Below the pieces are notes generated by a model. That model searched no databases. It was not told the origin of the DNA and worked only from the letters and a program-made list of their open reading frames with translations. 34,386 nt of DNA. Origin: an uncultured Ruminococcus sp. (lineage in GTDB: Bacteria; Bacillota; Clostridia; Oscillospirales; Ruminococcaceae). Shown here piece after piece: positions 14,870 to 22,254 of this stretch. The translations under genes were made by a program, and so were the position numbers. The stretch lies in contig CADAEJ010000011.1 of NCBI GenBank assembly GCA_902786965.1, positions 1 through 34,386 on the forward strand. Direction: 5' to 3'. Positions within the stretch are counted from its first letter, which is position 1. Each line of letters opens with the position of its first letter.

Positions 14870-16726
14870 TTATTCCTCAGGGGCTGGCTGAGATTTTTCT
14901 GTATTTGCAGCGGTCTGAGTAGGCTTGGTCTCCGACTGTACAGGCTCCTGCTTGGTTTCGCTTTGTGTTTCGGTCACTTTTTCGGTAGTCGTAACCGTTT
15001 CCTTGCCGTCGGAAACGTAAACTATGAGCACATCACCGTTCTTGACATTTATCTTGTTGCCCGGATAGATGCTCGTACCGATAACAGAACCCGCAGTCTG
15101 CGTGCCTCTCATCTCGGTGACCTTATACTTGATGTTCCATTCATTGAGCAGGTCAAGATATGATTTCTGGTCAAGGCCGTAATATGCAGGAACAGCTACA
15201 TTTTCAGGTCCTGAGCATACCTTGAGGACAAGCTCGGGCTTCTTGCTCGGGTCATAGCTCTCGCCCTCTGGGATACTCTGCGCTACAACGACATTTCTCT
15301 CGTCAGTATCGGAGAAGTACCAGTCTATCTTGAGGGTGAAATTATCACCTATCTGCTGCTTTACGACATCGAGCCTTACGCCTGTCATTTTCGGAACTAT
15401 CGCGCCCTCGCCAAGTCCTGCTTCGCTGCTTTCGCCCTGCGATGACTGCGCATCAGCCTTTGAGGAACTGTCGGTCTTGCTGTCTTTTTTACTGAAATCA
15501 ATAACTCTTACCGATGATGAAGAGCTTGTGCTTTTTTCGGAAGGTCCTGACAGCAGCAGGTACAGCAGGAAGATGCAAAGTGCAAGTATAACAGCTATAA
15601 ACACCCAGCTAACGATGATAGCGGCTGTGCTTTTTTTCTTGACCTTTGCCTGATTGACGGGCTTGTTCGCGGGGCGTCTTTCACCCTGTCTTTCACGGCT
15701 GCTTCTGGGGATATGCTGTACGGGTATCGTCTGTGTTGAACCCTTTTCCATTTCGATATGCTGTCTCGAGCGCTGTTCAAACAGTGCAGATACAAGCTCT
15801 GTAACTGTCTGTATCCTCTCCTCGCCTCTTACAGCCATAGCCTTGGCGATAACTCTGGAGATGTGCGGCGAGATACGCGGATTTATGCGTGCAGGCTCGA
15901 CCATGGTATCGTTTTTGGTTCTTGTCTGCGCATCAAGCGGCATAGTACCTGTAAGTATTCTGTAAAGCACTGCGGCAAGCGCATAAACGTCTGTCCAGGT
16001 GCCCTGCCATTCAAGTGACGAATACTGCTCGGGGGCGGTATATCCCGAATAGAACTCGGGCAGCAGCCCGGTATTTGAAGTTCTTATCGAGCTTATGCAA
16101 AAGCCTGTGAGCTTCAGCTCGCCGTCAGTGGTCACGATTATATTCTCGGGAGAGATACCTCTGTGGATAATACCGGCGTTATGGATTATGCTCAGCGTTG
16201 TGAAAAGCGGTACAAACAGCTTTTTCACCTGCTCCCACGAGAGAAAGCCGCTGTTTGACTGCAAGAATTTCTTGAGCGAAACGCCCTCGACATACTCAAG
16301 GATAACATAGGTAGTATTATTTGCATTGAACATATCCCTTGCAGTTGCGATATGGTGCAGATTTCGCATTTTTGAAAGCGTTCTGTTCACATCGGCAAAC
16401 TCGGACATAAACGTTTTGTACTTTGCAAGGCAGTCTTTATTTACTATAAGCTCCTGCGTACTGCTGTCCCTCTCGCAGAGGGTATCGGGCATATACTCAC
16501 GGCAGACGCACTTACATTTGCCGACCATATCGTAGCAGATATAAGATGCACCTTCGCCGTTGTAGGATAGCATTTTACCGATTATATATCTGTTGTCAAG
16601 CACAGTTTTGGGTGCAAGATAAGCTTGCAGATGCGGTATATTTTCCGTATAGCTGCAATATTGGCACTGTCCGCTCGGGTCTAACTCGTTCATACAGCCC
16701 ATACACAACTGTTCACGTGGATCCAT
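14870..16726 (-). CDS. PASTA-domain pseudokinase with zinc ribbon
   Basis: This 618-residue protein has the layout of a bacterial Ser/Thr receptor kinase. It has a zinc ribbon (C8, C11, C21, C24), a kinase fold (about 47-320), a basic linker, one membrane helix (about 368-391), an S-rich stalk, two PASTA domains (about 441-506 and 508-575) and a T/E/Q-rich tail. PASTA domains bind peptidoglycan fragments or lipid II. The kinase motifs are degenerate: the VAIK lysine is Arg76, HRD is HRG (Gly190), DFG is GFC (208-210), and the glycine loop is NGEGAS. Asn195, APE (231-233) and Asp246 remain, so the fold is kept but catalysis is unlikely. The ATG at 16726 follows AAAGGAGG by six bases. It is divergent from the LCP gene. 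Confidence 0.88.
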   Translation of the reverse strand: MDPREQLCMGCMNELDPSGQCQYCSYTENIPHLQAYLAPKTVLDNRYIIGKMLSYNGEGASYICYDMVGKCKCVCREYMPDTLCERDSSTQELIVNKDCLAKYKTFMSEFADVNRTLSKMRNLHHIATARDMFNANNTTYVILEYVEGVSLKKFLQSNSGFLSWEQVKKLFVPLFTTLSIIHNAGIIHRGISPENIIVTTDGELKLTGFCISSIRTSNTGLLPEFYSGYTAPEQYSSLEWQGTWTDVYALAAVLYRILTGTMPLDAQTRTKNDTMVEPARINPRISPHISRVIAKAMAVRGEERIQTVTELVSALFEQRSRQHIEMEKGSTQTIPVQHIPRSSRERQGERRPANKPVNQAKVKKKSTAAIIVSWVFIAVILALCIFLLYLLLSGPSEKSTSSSSSVRVIDFSKKDSKTDSSSKADAQSSQGESSEAGLGEGAIVPKMTGVRLDVVKQQIGDNFTLKIDWYFSDTDERNVVVAQSIPEGESYDPSKKPELVLKVCSGPENVAVPAYYGLDQKSYLDLLNEWNIKYKVTEMRGTQTAGSVIGTSIYPGNKINVKNGDVLIVYVSDGKETVTTTEKVTETQSETKQEPVQSETKPTQTAANTEKSQPAPEE

Positions 16727-16759
16727 ACCGAACCTCCTTTGGAAATTATGTATCACTTT

Positions 16760-16788
16760 ATCTTAACAGAAATCTTTAAGCAAGTCAA
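16760..16788 (-). promoter_or_regulatory. Promoter of the PASTA pseudokinase
   Basis: The minus strand reads TTGACT (16783-16788), a 17-nt spacer, then TAAGAT (16760-16765), 34 bp before the start codon. Confidence 0.8.
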
Positions 16789-16890
16789 GTTTTAAGACTA
16801 AAATGTTGATATTATGAAACAATTTGTTTTAATTCTGTAACTACTTGGGACTGTATATAGTGTACTTTATTGCGAAATGGCACAAGATTT

Positions 16891-16909
16891 ATGTATATTT
16901 TGTATACAT
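16891..16909. repeat. Inverted repeat upstream of the LCP promoter
   Basis: ATGTATA (16891-16897) and TATACAT (16903-16909) are perfect arms around TTTTG. The element ends 45 bp before the LCP -35 box and could be an operator for either divergent gene. Confidence 0.45.
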
Positions 16910-16953
16910 TGACCACAGCAGGTGAAAAGCTGATGAAAAAGAACTCAAAGGAT

Positions 16954-16982
16954 TTGACAAGTGCACGGCAATATTATATAAT
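16954..16982 (+). promoter_or_regulatory. Promoter of the LCP gene, full consensus
   Basis: TTGACA (16954-16959), a 17-nt spacer and TATAAT (16977-16982) match all consensus bases. The start point should be near 16989. Confidence 0.9.
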
Positions 16983-17033
16983 TGTGCTTGTACCAAAACA
17001 AGGAGGCAGTTCCCGAAGGGAATGATATAAATA

Positions 17034-18485
17034 ATGGACGAAAGATATAATGGCAGCAGACCTCGCGGATACGCTCCGCAGGGTGATGAGGGCGAAAGCT
17101 ACACACAGCAGTTCGTTCGGCAGATGAACGAATACAGCGCGATGGACGGCACAGATTATTTCAACAATGATGTTGACTTTGAATTTGAGCAGTATCCGCC
17201 GCAAGCGGGCGAACCGCAGGGCTATCAGCAGATGCCTCAAACTCGAGCAAGGCGCGAATATATCCACCCGAAGCGGCAGCAGCAGGCAAGACAGCCGCGC
17301 AGGCAGGCGCAAAGACCGCCCGAAAGGGTGCGCAGGCAGCGTCAAAGCGAACAAAGGCAGCGTCAAAGCGAACAAAGGCAGGTGCGCGAAACAGCCGCAC
17401 GCAGGCATCCAAGGCAGGCGCAATACAAAGAGAATAGCCCTGTGCGCGATTCGGGAGGAGGGACTGCGCGAGTGGAAAACTCGGAAGGCACAAAGAAAAA
17501 GAGCATAGTAAAGCGCGTTGTAATCATAGTGCTTTCGGTGATATTCGCTCTGTTTGTGATATACAACATTATGCTCGTATACTTTGTCAGCAAAGTCAAG
17601 TCAGTTGAAACGGGCAAGCGTGACAGCTCGATACAAGCCACGATGACCGATAAGAATGTCAAGAACATACTTATCATCGGCTGTGATACGCGCGACCCCA
17701 ACACAAAGGGCAGAACGGACGTTATGATGGTAATGTCGGTCAACACCGAAAAGAAGGTCATCACGATGACCTCCCTAATGCGCGATATGTATCTGCCGCT
17801 TGTAGGCTACTACAATGACGGAACGAAGATGTACAACGATGAAGAGCCTGACGGGCTTTACCGCAGCAAGCTCAACGCGGCATATGTATTCGGCGGTGCA
17901 GAGTTGCTTATGGATACGATAAAGTACAATTTCGGACTTGAGATAGATGACTACGTTTACATTGATTTCAGTTCTTTCACGGCTATCGCGGATTCGGTAG
18001 GCGGTATAACTGTCGAGGTCACTGACGAAGAAGTTGAGGCACTCAATGAGTGTACGCTCGAACAGAACAGGCTCAACGGTGACCCTGACACAAAGGATTA
18101 TCTCAAAAAGGGCGGAAAAGTCGAGCTCAACGGCAATCAGACGCTTTCATACGCGCGTATGCGCCGTGTCGGCAATGCTGATTTCCAGAGGACGCAGCGT
18201 CAGAGGATCGTTATGACAAAGCTTATAGAAAAGGTCAAGGACGTAAATATATTCAAAAAGCTCGGCTTTATGAAAGCAGTTATGTCAAGCCTGACGACCA
18301 ATATGTCAAAGACAGACCTTTTCTTCTACGGCTACAAAGCGCCGTTTTACCTCGGATACGAGATAAAAGAGCTTCGCCTGCCCGCTGACAACGAATTTGA
18401 GTACGGCGAGCACGCAGGTCAGTCCACACTTGATGTTGACATTGAAAAGTGCCGCAAGCGTATCAAAGAAGCTATATTTGACTAA
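17034..18485 (+). CDS. LytR-CpsA-Psr (LCP) family cell-wall ligase
   Basis: The 483-residue membrane protein should transfer teichoic acid or other anionic glycopolymers from a lipid carrier to peptidoglycan. A long cytoplasmic N-terminus (1-160) is rich in Gln and Arg and contains a 7-residue tandem repeat. One membrane helix (161-186) precedes the LCP domain (about 210-440). Family motifs include NILIIGCDTR, GRTDVMMVMSVN, TSLMRDMYLPL and the arginine-rich YARMRRVGNADFQRTQRQR, which binds the polyprenyl phosphate. The ribosome site AAGGAGG (17001-17007) is unusually far from the ATG; a TTCCC/GGGAA hairpin and a two-codon frame, ATGATATAA, lie between. It is divergent from the PASTA pseudokinase. 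Confidence 0.92.
   Translation: MDERYNGSRPRGYAPQGDEGESYTQQFVRQMNEYSAMDGTDYFNNDVDFEFEQYPPQAGEPQGYQQMPQTRARREYIHPKRQQQARQPRRQAQRPPERVRRQRQSEQRQRQSEQRQVRETAARRHPRQAQYKENSPVRDSGGGTARVENSEGTKKKSIVKRVVIIVLSVIFALFVIYNIMLVYFVSKVKSVETGKRDSSIQATMTDKNVKNILIIGCDTRDPNTKGRTDVMMVMSVNTEKKVITMTSLMRDMYLPLVGYYNDGTKMYNDEEPDGLYRSKLNAAYVFGGAELLMDTIKYNFGLEIDDYVYIDFSSFTAIADSVGGITVEVTDEEVEALNECTLEQNRLNGDPDTKDYLKKGGKVELNGNQTLSYARMRRVGNADFQRTQRQRIVMTKLIEKVKDVNIFKKLGFMKAVMSSLTTNMSKTDLFFYGYKAPFYLGYEIKELRLPADNEFEYGEHAGQSTLDVDIEKCRKRIKEAIFD
17334..17381 (+). repeat. 21-bp tandem repeat in the LCP N-terminus
   Basis: Two identical 21-bp units (17334-17354 and 17355-17375) plus a 6-bp partial third encode RQRQSEQ repeats in frame. 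Unit length divisible by three keeps the frame, so copy number can vary without breaking the gene. Confidence 0.9.
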
Positions 18486-18492
18486 AAAACAA

Positions 18493-18533
18493 GGACCGTA
18501 TCTCACAGCTGCGTGATACGGTCCAATTATTTT
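18493..18533. terminator. Bidirectional terminator between LCP and zinc-ribbon genes
   Basis: GGACCGTATC (18493-18502) pairs perfectly with GATACGGTCC (18515-18524). AATTATTTT follows on the plus strand and TTGTTTTTT on the minus strand, so it can end both convergent genes. Confidence 0.92.
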
Positions 18534-19338
18534 ACAGATTTTCGGGATATACAAGGGTCGATGTGTAGTAAAGGAACTTGTTTTCACCGTCAAATGAAAC
18601 ATCAAGTATAACCTGCTGCTCGTCGCCTGTGTCGGAATCATACCAGTATCTGTAGCGGTATGTCACAAGGTCAGACGAATAAGTCACAGAATACGGGTCG
18701 ATATCAATAGCGTCCTCGACCTTATCATATGATGCGCCCTTGTCGAATTTATCAAGGTTGATAAGCTTTTCGCACTCAACGCCCTTGATGTTCTTTTTCA
18801 GCAGCTTGAAGTCACAGTACTTGACTGACTGTATTTTCTGCTTTTTATCGGTCACTATCAGCACCGCCCATTCGGGATAGGTGATGCCATCGACCTTTAC
18901 AGAGTCCTCACTCTCCTCGACATAGTTGAACTCAAGGGCTCTGTTAAGCCCTGCATACGCTGATTTATCGCTGAAATGCATATCCATTTTTGTTTCTGCG
19001 ACTGCAACGGTAGTGCCGATGTATTCCGCGGTTTTTCTTGCAAGCTTTTTGCCCTTGCCGCTTGCGATGCTGACAAACAGCGTGATGATAAGCAGGATAA
19101 TCAAAGCCACAGCTATCACAGCAAGCAGTATCTTCAGATGCTTCATACCGAATTTGCTGCGCAGTTTTTCGGTCGTTCCGAGCTTTGATGTCTCAAGCGG
19201 ATTCTTCTTTTTATTCTTTTTATTGAAAAGCTTGGTGGACAGTTTAGTATTCTCGCTGCTTTCTTTTATCACGACACCGCAGTTGGTGCAGACGTTGTCG
19301 TTTTCGCCGATCTTCTTGCCGCACTTGGGACAATCCAT
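18532..19338 (-). CDS. Zinc-ribbon single-pass membrane protein, unknown
   Basis: The 268-residue protein starts with a zinc ribbon (C3, C6, C17, C20), then a Lys/Asn-rich cytoplasmic linker. One membrane helix (about 68-92) follows, and a 170-residue outer domain that I cannot assign to a family. The outer part contains several aromatic residues (TYRYRYWYDSDTGDEQQ) and looks like a small beta-rich fold of the kind attached to many clostridial zinc-ribbon proteins. GGGGAGGG lies before the ATG. It has its own promoter and converges on the LCP gene. Topology resembles the nearby pseudokinase: ribbon inside, sensor-like part outside. Confidence 0.75.
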   Translation of the reverse strand: MDCPKCGKKIGENDNVCTNCGVVIKESSENTKLSTKLFNKKNKKKNPLETSKLGTTEKLRSKFGMKHLKILLAVIAVALIILLIITLFVSIASGKGKKLARKTAEYIGTTVAVAETKMDMHFSDKSAYAGLNRALEFNYVEESEDSVKVDGITYPEWAVLIVTDKKQKIQSVKYCDFKLLKKNIKGVECEKLINLDKFDKGASYDKVEDAIDIDPYSVTYSSDLVTYRYRYWYDSDTGDEQQVILDVSFDGENKFLYYTSTLVYPENL

Positions 19339-19377
19339 TCATAACCCTCCCCTGATATGTTTTCTATGATCACAGAC

Positions 19378-19406
19378 ATTATATCACAGTTTTCATTCAA
19401 AGTCAA
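19378..19406 (-). promoter_or_regulatory. Promoter of the zinc-ribbon membrane gene
   Basis: The minus strand reads TTGACT (19401-19406), a 17-nt spacer, then TATAAT (19378-19383), with TGTGA before the -10. It lies 40 bp from the start codon. Confidence 0.87.
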
Positions 19407-19423
19407 CAAAGCGTGCGCTGCTC

Positions 19424-19466
19424 GTATAAAAGATAAGCCCCGAAGTATCACAAAGCACCTCGGGGC
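19424..19466 (-). terminator. Terminator of the topoisomerase operon
   Basis: GCCCCGA (19437-19443) pairs with TCGGGGC (19460-19466). TTATCTTTTAT follows on the minus strand. It lies 23 bp beyond the stop of the acidic 154-residue gene. Confidence 0.85.
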
Positions 19467-19489
19467 GATTATTATTCATACCGATAAGA

Positions 19490-19954
19490 TCAGTCGAGCC
19501 ATACGCAGTCAACGATGTCACGATCGACCTTGACAAGCTTTTCGTCAACAAATGCTGCTGCCCAGCCGTGTTCCTCGTCCCACGGGCAGTTGAGCTGCAT
19601 AATAACGCAGTATGGGACATTCTGCGACTCGTAAGGTGAATCCCCTGTTTTGCTTTTTGCATATATCGCATCTTCAAGCACATATATCCTGACATCTGTT
19701 CCGATATAGCCGATAAGGTCGGCAGGTGTTTTCAGCTTTGGCCAGAACTCCTCGCTTTCTTCCTCGTCATCAGGTCCCCACTGCTCATACATATCATCAT
19801 AGTACAGACGAATAAAAGCCTGAAGCATTTCATTCTCAAGCGATGTATCCCATTTCTCTATCAGCCTTTTGCAGTAAAGGTCGTTCAACTCCTCATCTTC
19901 AATATCAACGTCTATCTCAAAGGTCTGCGGATCAAGCAGAGTTTTGTCAGCCAT
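19490..19954 (-). CDS. Acidic protein of unknown function
   Basis: The 154-residue protein is strongly acidic, with runs such as DVDIEDEELNDLY and GPDDEEESEEFWP, and has no membrane segment or signal peptide. The C-terminal half (IGYIGTDVRIYVLEDAIYAK, then VPYCVIMQLNCPWDEEHGWAAAFVDEKLV) has alternating strands with conserved-looking Trp and Cys residues, suggesting a small globular domain. I do not recognise the family. The ATG at 19954 follows GAGGAGG by six bases. It begins 23 bp after the parC-like stop and ends in a terminator, so it is the third gene of the topoisomerase operon. Confidence 0.7.
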   Translation of the reverse strand: MADKTLLDPQTFEIDVDIEDEELNDLYCKRLIEKWDTSLENEMLQAFIRLYYDDMYEQWGPDDEEESEEFWPKLKTPADLIGYIGTDVRIYVLEDAIYAKSKTGDSPYESQNVPYCVIMQLNCPWDEEHGWAAAFVDEKLVKVDRDIVDCVWLD

Positions 19955-19977
19955 ATTTATCCTCCTCATCAAATCTG

Positions 19978-22215
19978 TTATATAAGTGTCATCTGGTCGG
20001 GGTCTTCGATATCCTTTGCAAAAGAGCCTGCAACGGGTATCGTTTTGCTGCGGTACTTTGAAAGCTCTGCGGCGGTCTGCTCACTGATAAGGAAAGCCTT
20101 TTCAACGGTGGACTTTGCCTTGCAGGTCATGACCTGAACGCCTATCGTATCGCGCGAAGCCTTTGGCATAAGAAGCGAGGTATTGAATATCATCGCTCTG
20201 CCGTTGGTCGTGCGCAGCATAATATCCGCATTTTCCTCTACCCAGAACATCTTAACGAGCTTTGACTTGCCCGAATATGCCGAGGTCAGCTTTTTGCGGT
20301 TGGTCTTTGTTTCATACGAATCAAGCGGCACCTTTGCGACCTTGCCGTTTTCAAAAACAAATATCATATAGCCCTTGTAATCGGTCGTATTGACCGCATA
20401 TACAACATTTTCCTCTTTGTCAAAGGAAAGCTTTGCGGGGATATAATCACCCATTGCGGATGCCTTTGAATCTGCAAACTGCGACAGCTTTGCCTTGTAG
20501 ACACTGCACTTGTCGGAGAAGAAAATAAGGTCGCTCTTGTTAGTGGTCTCGGTGTGCTGGGAGATAAAATCGCCCTCCTTGAGCTTTTGCTCGCTTGCCA
20601 TACGAAGCGACTGCGGAGTACACTTTTTGAAGTAGCCCTCACTTGAAAGGAATATCTCGCAAGGATAGTCGGGTATCTCCTCCTGCTCGTCTATCTCTAC
20701 AACATCGGATGCGTAGTAGTATCCTGTTTTTCGGGGCTGTGCGTACTTTTTCTTTACCTCTTCAAGTTCTTTTATTATTACCTGCTTTATCTTCCTTTCG
20801 CTTTCCAGCAGCTCTGCGAGGCGGTTTATCTCCTCCTCCAGCGCTTTTGTTTCCTCGGTGCGCTTCAGGATATACTCGCGGTTGAGGTGACGCAGTTTGA
20901 TTTCGGCAACATACTCTGCCTGGATCTCGTCAATGCCGAAGCCTATCATAAGGTTTGGCACAACGTCTGATTCTTCCTTTGTCTCGCGCACGATCTTTAT
21001 CGCCTTGTCGATATCGAGCAGTATCTTTCCGAGGCCTTTGAGAAGATGCAGCTTGTCCTGCTTTTTCTTCATATCAAAGGCTGTTCTGCGCTTTACGCAG
21101 CCGATGCGGAAAGCCACCCATTCCTTGATGATATCGTACACACCCATTACCTTTGGGTAGCCTTTTACAAGGATATTGAAGTTACAGCTGAAGGTGTCCT
21201 CAAGCGGTGTCTGCTTATAAAGCTTTTGCATAAGCTTATCAACCTCGACACCCTTTTTAACGTCTATCGCGATCTTCAGACCGTTGATGTCTGTTTCATC
21301 TCTTATGCCCGAGATCTCTCTTATCTTGTTTGCCTTGATAAGCAGACGTATCTTGTCAATTATCGCCTCGACATTGGTGGTATAGGGTATCTCGGTTATT
21401 TCTATGCACCTTGCTGTCTTGTCAAAATCATACTTGGCGCGCAGCCTTACAGAGCCTCTGCCTGTGCGGTATATCTTGTCAAGCTCCTCCTCGTCGTACA
21501 GCATATTTGCGCCGCCGGGAAAATCGGGACCTTTAAGCGTTTCAAGTGCGTTGAAGTCGGGATTTTTCATAAGTGCGACAGTCGTTTCGCACACCTCGCC
21601 GAGATTGAACGGACACACCTGGCTCGCCATAGAAACGGCTATACCTGCGTTTGCGTTGACAAGTATGGTCGGGAAAGTCGCAGGGAAAAGCGTAGGCTCG
21701 GTAGTGGTGTTATCATAGTTTGGCACAAAGTCAACGGTGTCCTTGTCGATGTCCTTGAAAAGCTCGTCGCAGATAGGCTCAAGCTTTGCCTCGGTATAAC
21801 GCGATGCGGCATAAGCCATATTCTTTGAATACTGCTTGCCGAAGTTGCCTTTGCTTAATACATACGGGTGCAAAAGCGCCTCGTTGCCTCTCGAAAGACG
21901 CACCATCGTTTCGTAGATAGTCGCATCGCCGTGAGGATTAAGACGCATTGTCGCACCGACAATATTTGCAGACTTTGTCAGTCCCCCGCTTAACAGGTTC
22001 ATCTTGTACATCGTGTAAAGGAGCTTTCTGTGCGAGGGCTTGAAGCCGTCTATTTCGGGGAACGCTCTTGAAACTATAACGCTCATCGCGTAGGGCATAT
22101 AGTTTGTTTCAAGCGTCTGTGTTATCTTTTGTTCAACAACGAGTCCTGCGCCGTCGATATAAGCATCGCTTTTTTTCTTCGGGAGCGCAGTCTCCTTGCT
22201 CTTTTTCCTTGGCAT
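19978..22215 (-). CDS. Type IIA topoisomerase subunit A, ParC-like
   Basis: The 745-residue DNA breakage-reunion subunit has the catalytic Tyr140 in AASRYTEAKL and the DGFKPSHRKLLY core near residue 55. Several features are divergent. The quinolone pocket reads NPHGDATIYE, with Ala98 where most GyrA/ParC have Ser and Glu102 at the second site. The usual DVRDG is EIDG. No GyrA box (QRRGGKG) is seen in the C-terminal part, so a decatenating, topo IV-like role is more likely than gyrase. A coiled coil lies at about 430-480. It is 39 bp downstream of its ATPase partner. Calling it parC is reasonable but not certain. Confidence 0.88.
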   Translation of the reverse strand: MPRKKSKETALPKKKSDAYIDGAGLVVEQKITQTLETNYMPYAMSVIVSRAFPEIDGFKPSHRKLLYTMYKMNLLSGGLTKSANIVGATMRLNPHGDATIYETMVRLSRGNEALLHPYVLSKGNFGKQYSKNMAYAASRYTEAKLEPICDELFKDIDKDTVDFVPNYDNTTTEPTLFPATFPTILVNANAGIAVSMASQVCPFNLGEVCETTVALMKNPDFNALETLKGPDFPGGANMLYDEEELDKIYRTGRGSVRLRAKYDFDKTARCIEITEIPYTTNVEAIIDKIRLLIKANKIREISGIRDETDINGLKIAIDVKKGVEVDKLMQKLYKQTPLEDTFSCNFNILVKGYPKVMGVYDIIKEWVAFRIGCVKRRTAFDMKKKQDKLHLLKGLGKILLDIDKAIKIVRETKEESDVVPNLMIGFGIDEIQAEYVAEIKLRHLNREYILKRTEETKALEEEINRLAELLESERKIKQVIIKELEEVKKKYAQPRKTGYYYASDVVEIDEQEEIPDYPCEIFLSSEGYFKKCTPQSLRMASEQKLKEGDFISQHTETTNKSDLIFFSDKCSVYKAKLSQFADSKASAMGDYIPAKLSFDKEENVVYAVNTTDYKGYMIFVFENGKVAKVPLDSYETKTNRKKLTSAYSGKSKLVKMFWVEENADIMLRTTNGRAMIFNTSLLMPKASRDTIGVQVMTCKAKSTVEKAFLISEQTAAELSKYRSKTIPVAGSFAKDIEDPDQMTLI

Positions 22216-22254
22216 ATAATCTGTCCTTTCGGGTTTAGTGCTAAACTATTCAAA

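Larger units (their letters stand above)
16727..17033. other. Divergent intergenic region, pseudokinase/LCP
   Basis: This 307-bp A/T-rich region has no gene. It contains a promoter for the pseudokinase near its left end, a promoter for the LCP gene near its right end, and a 7-bp inverted repeat between them. About 100 bp in the middle (16790-16890) hold nothing I can assign. Confidence 0.8.

Noticed and set aside
11448-16917. A shared 14-bp string, ATACATTGACCACA, at 11448 and 16904
   Set aside because: A 14-bp match is expected a few times by chance in a window this size, and the two contexts differ (a gene start versus intergenic DNA).
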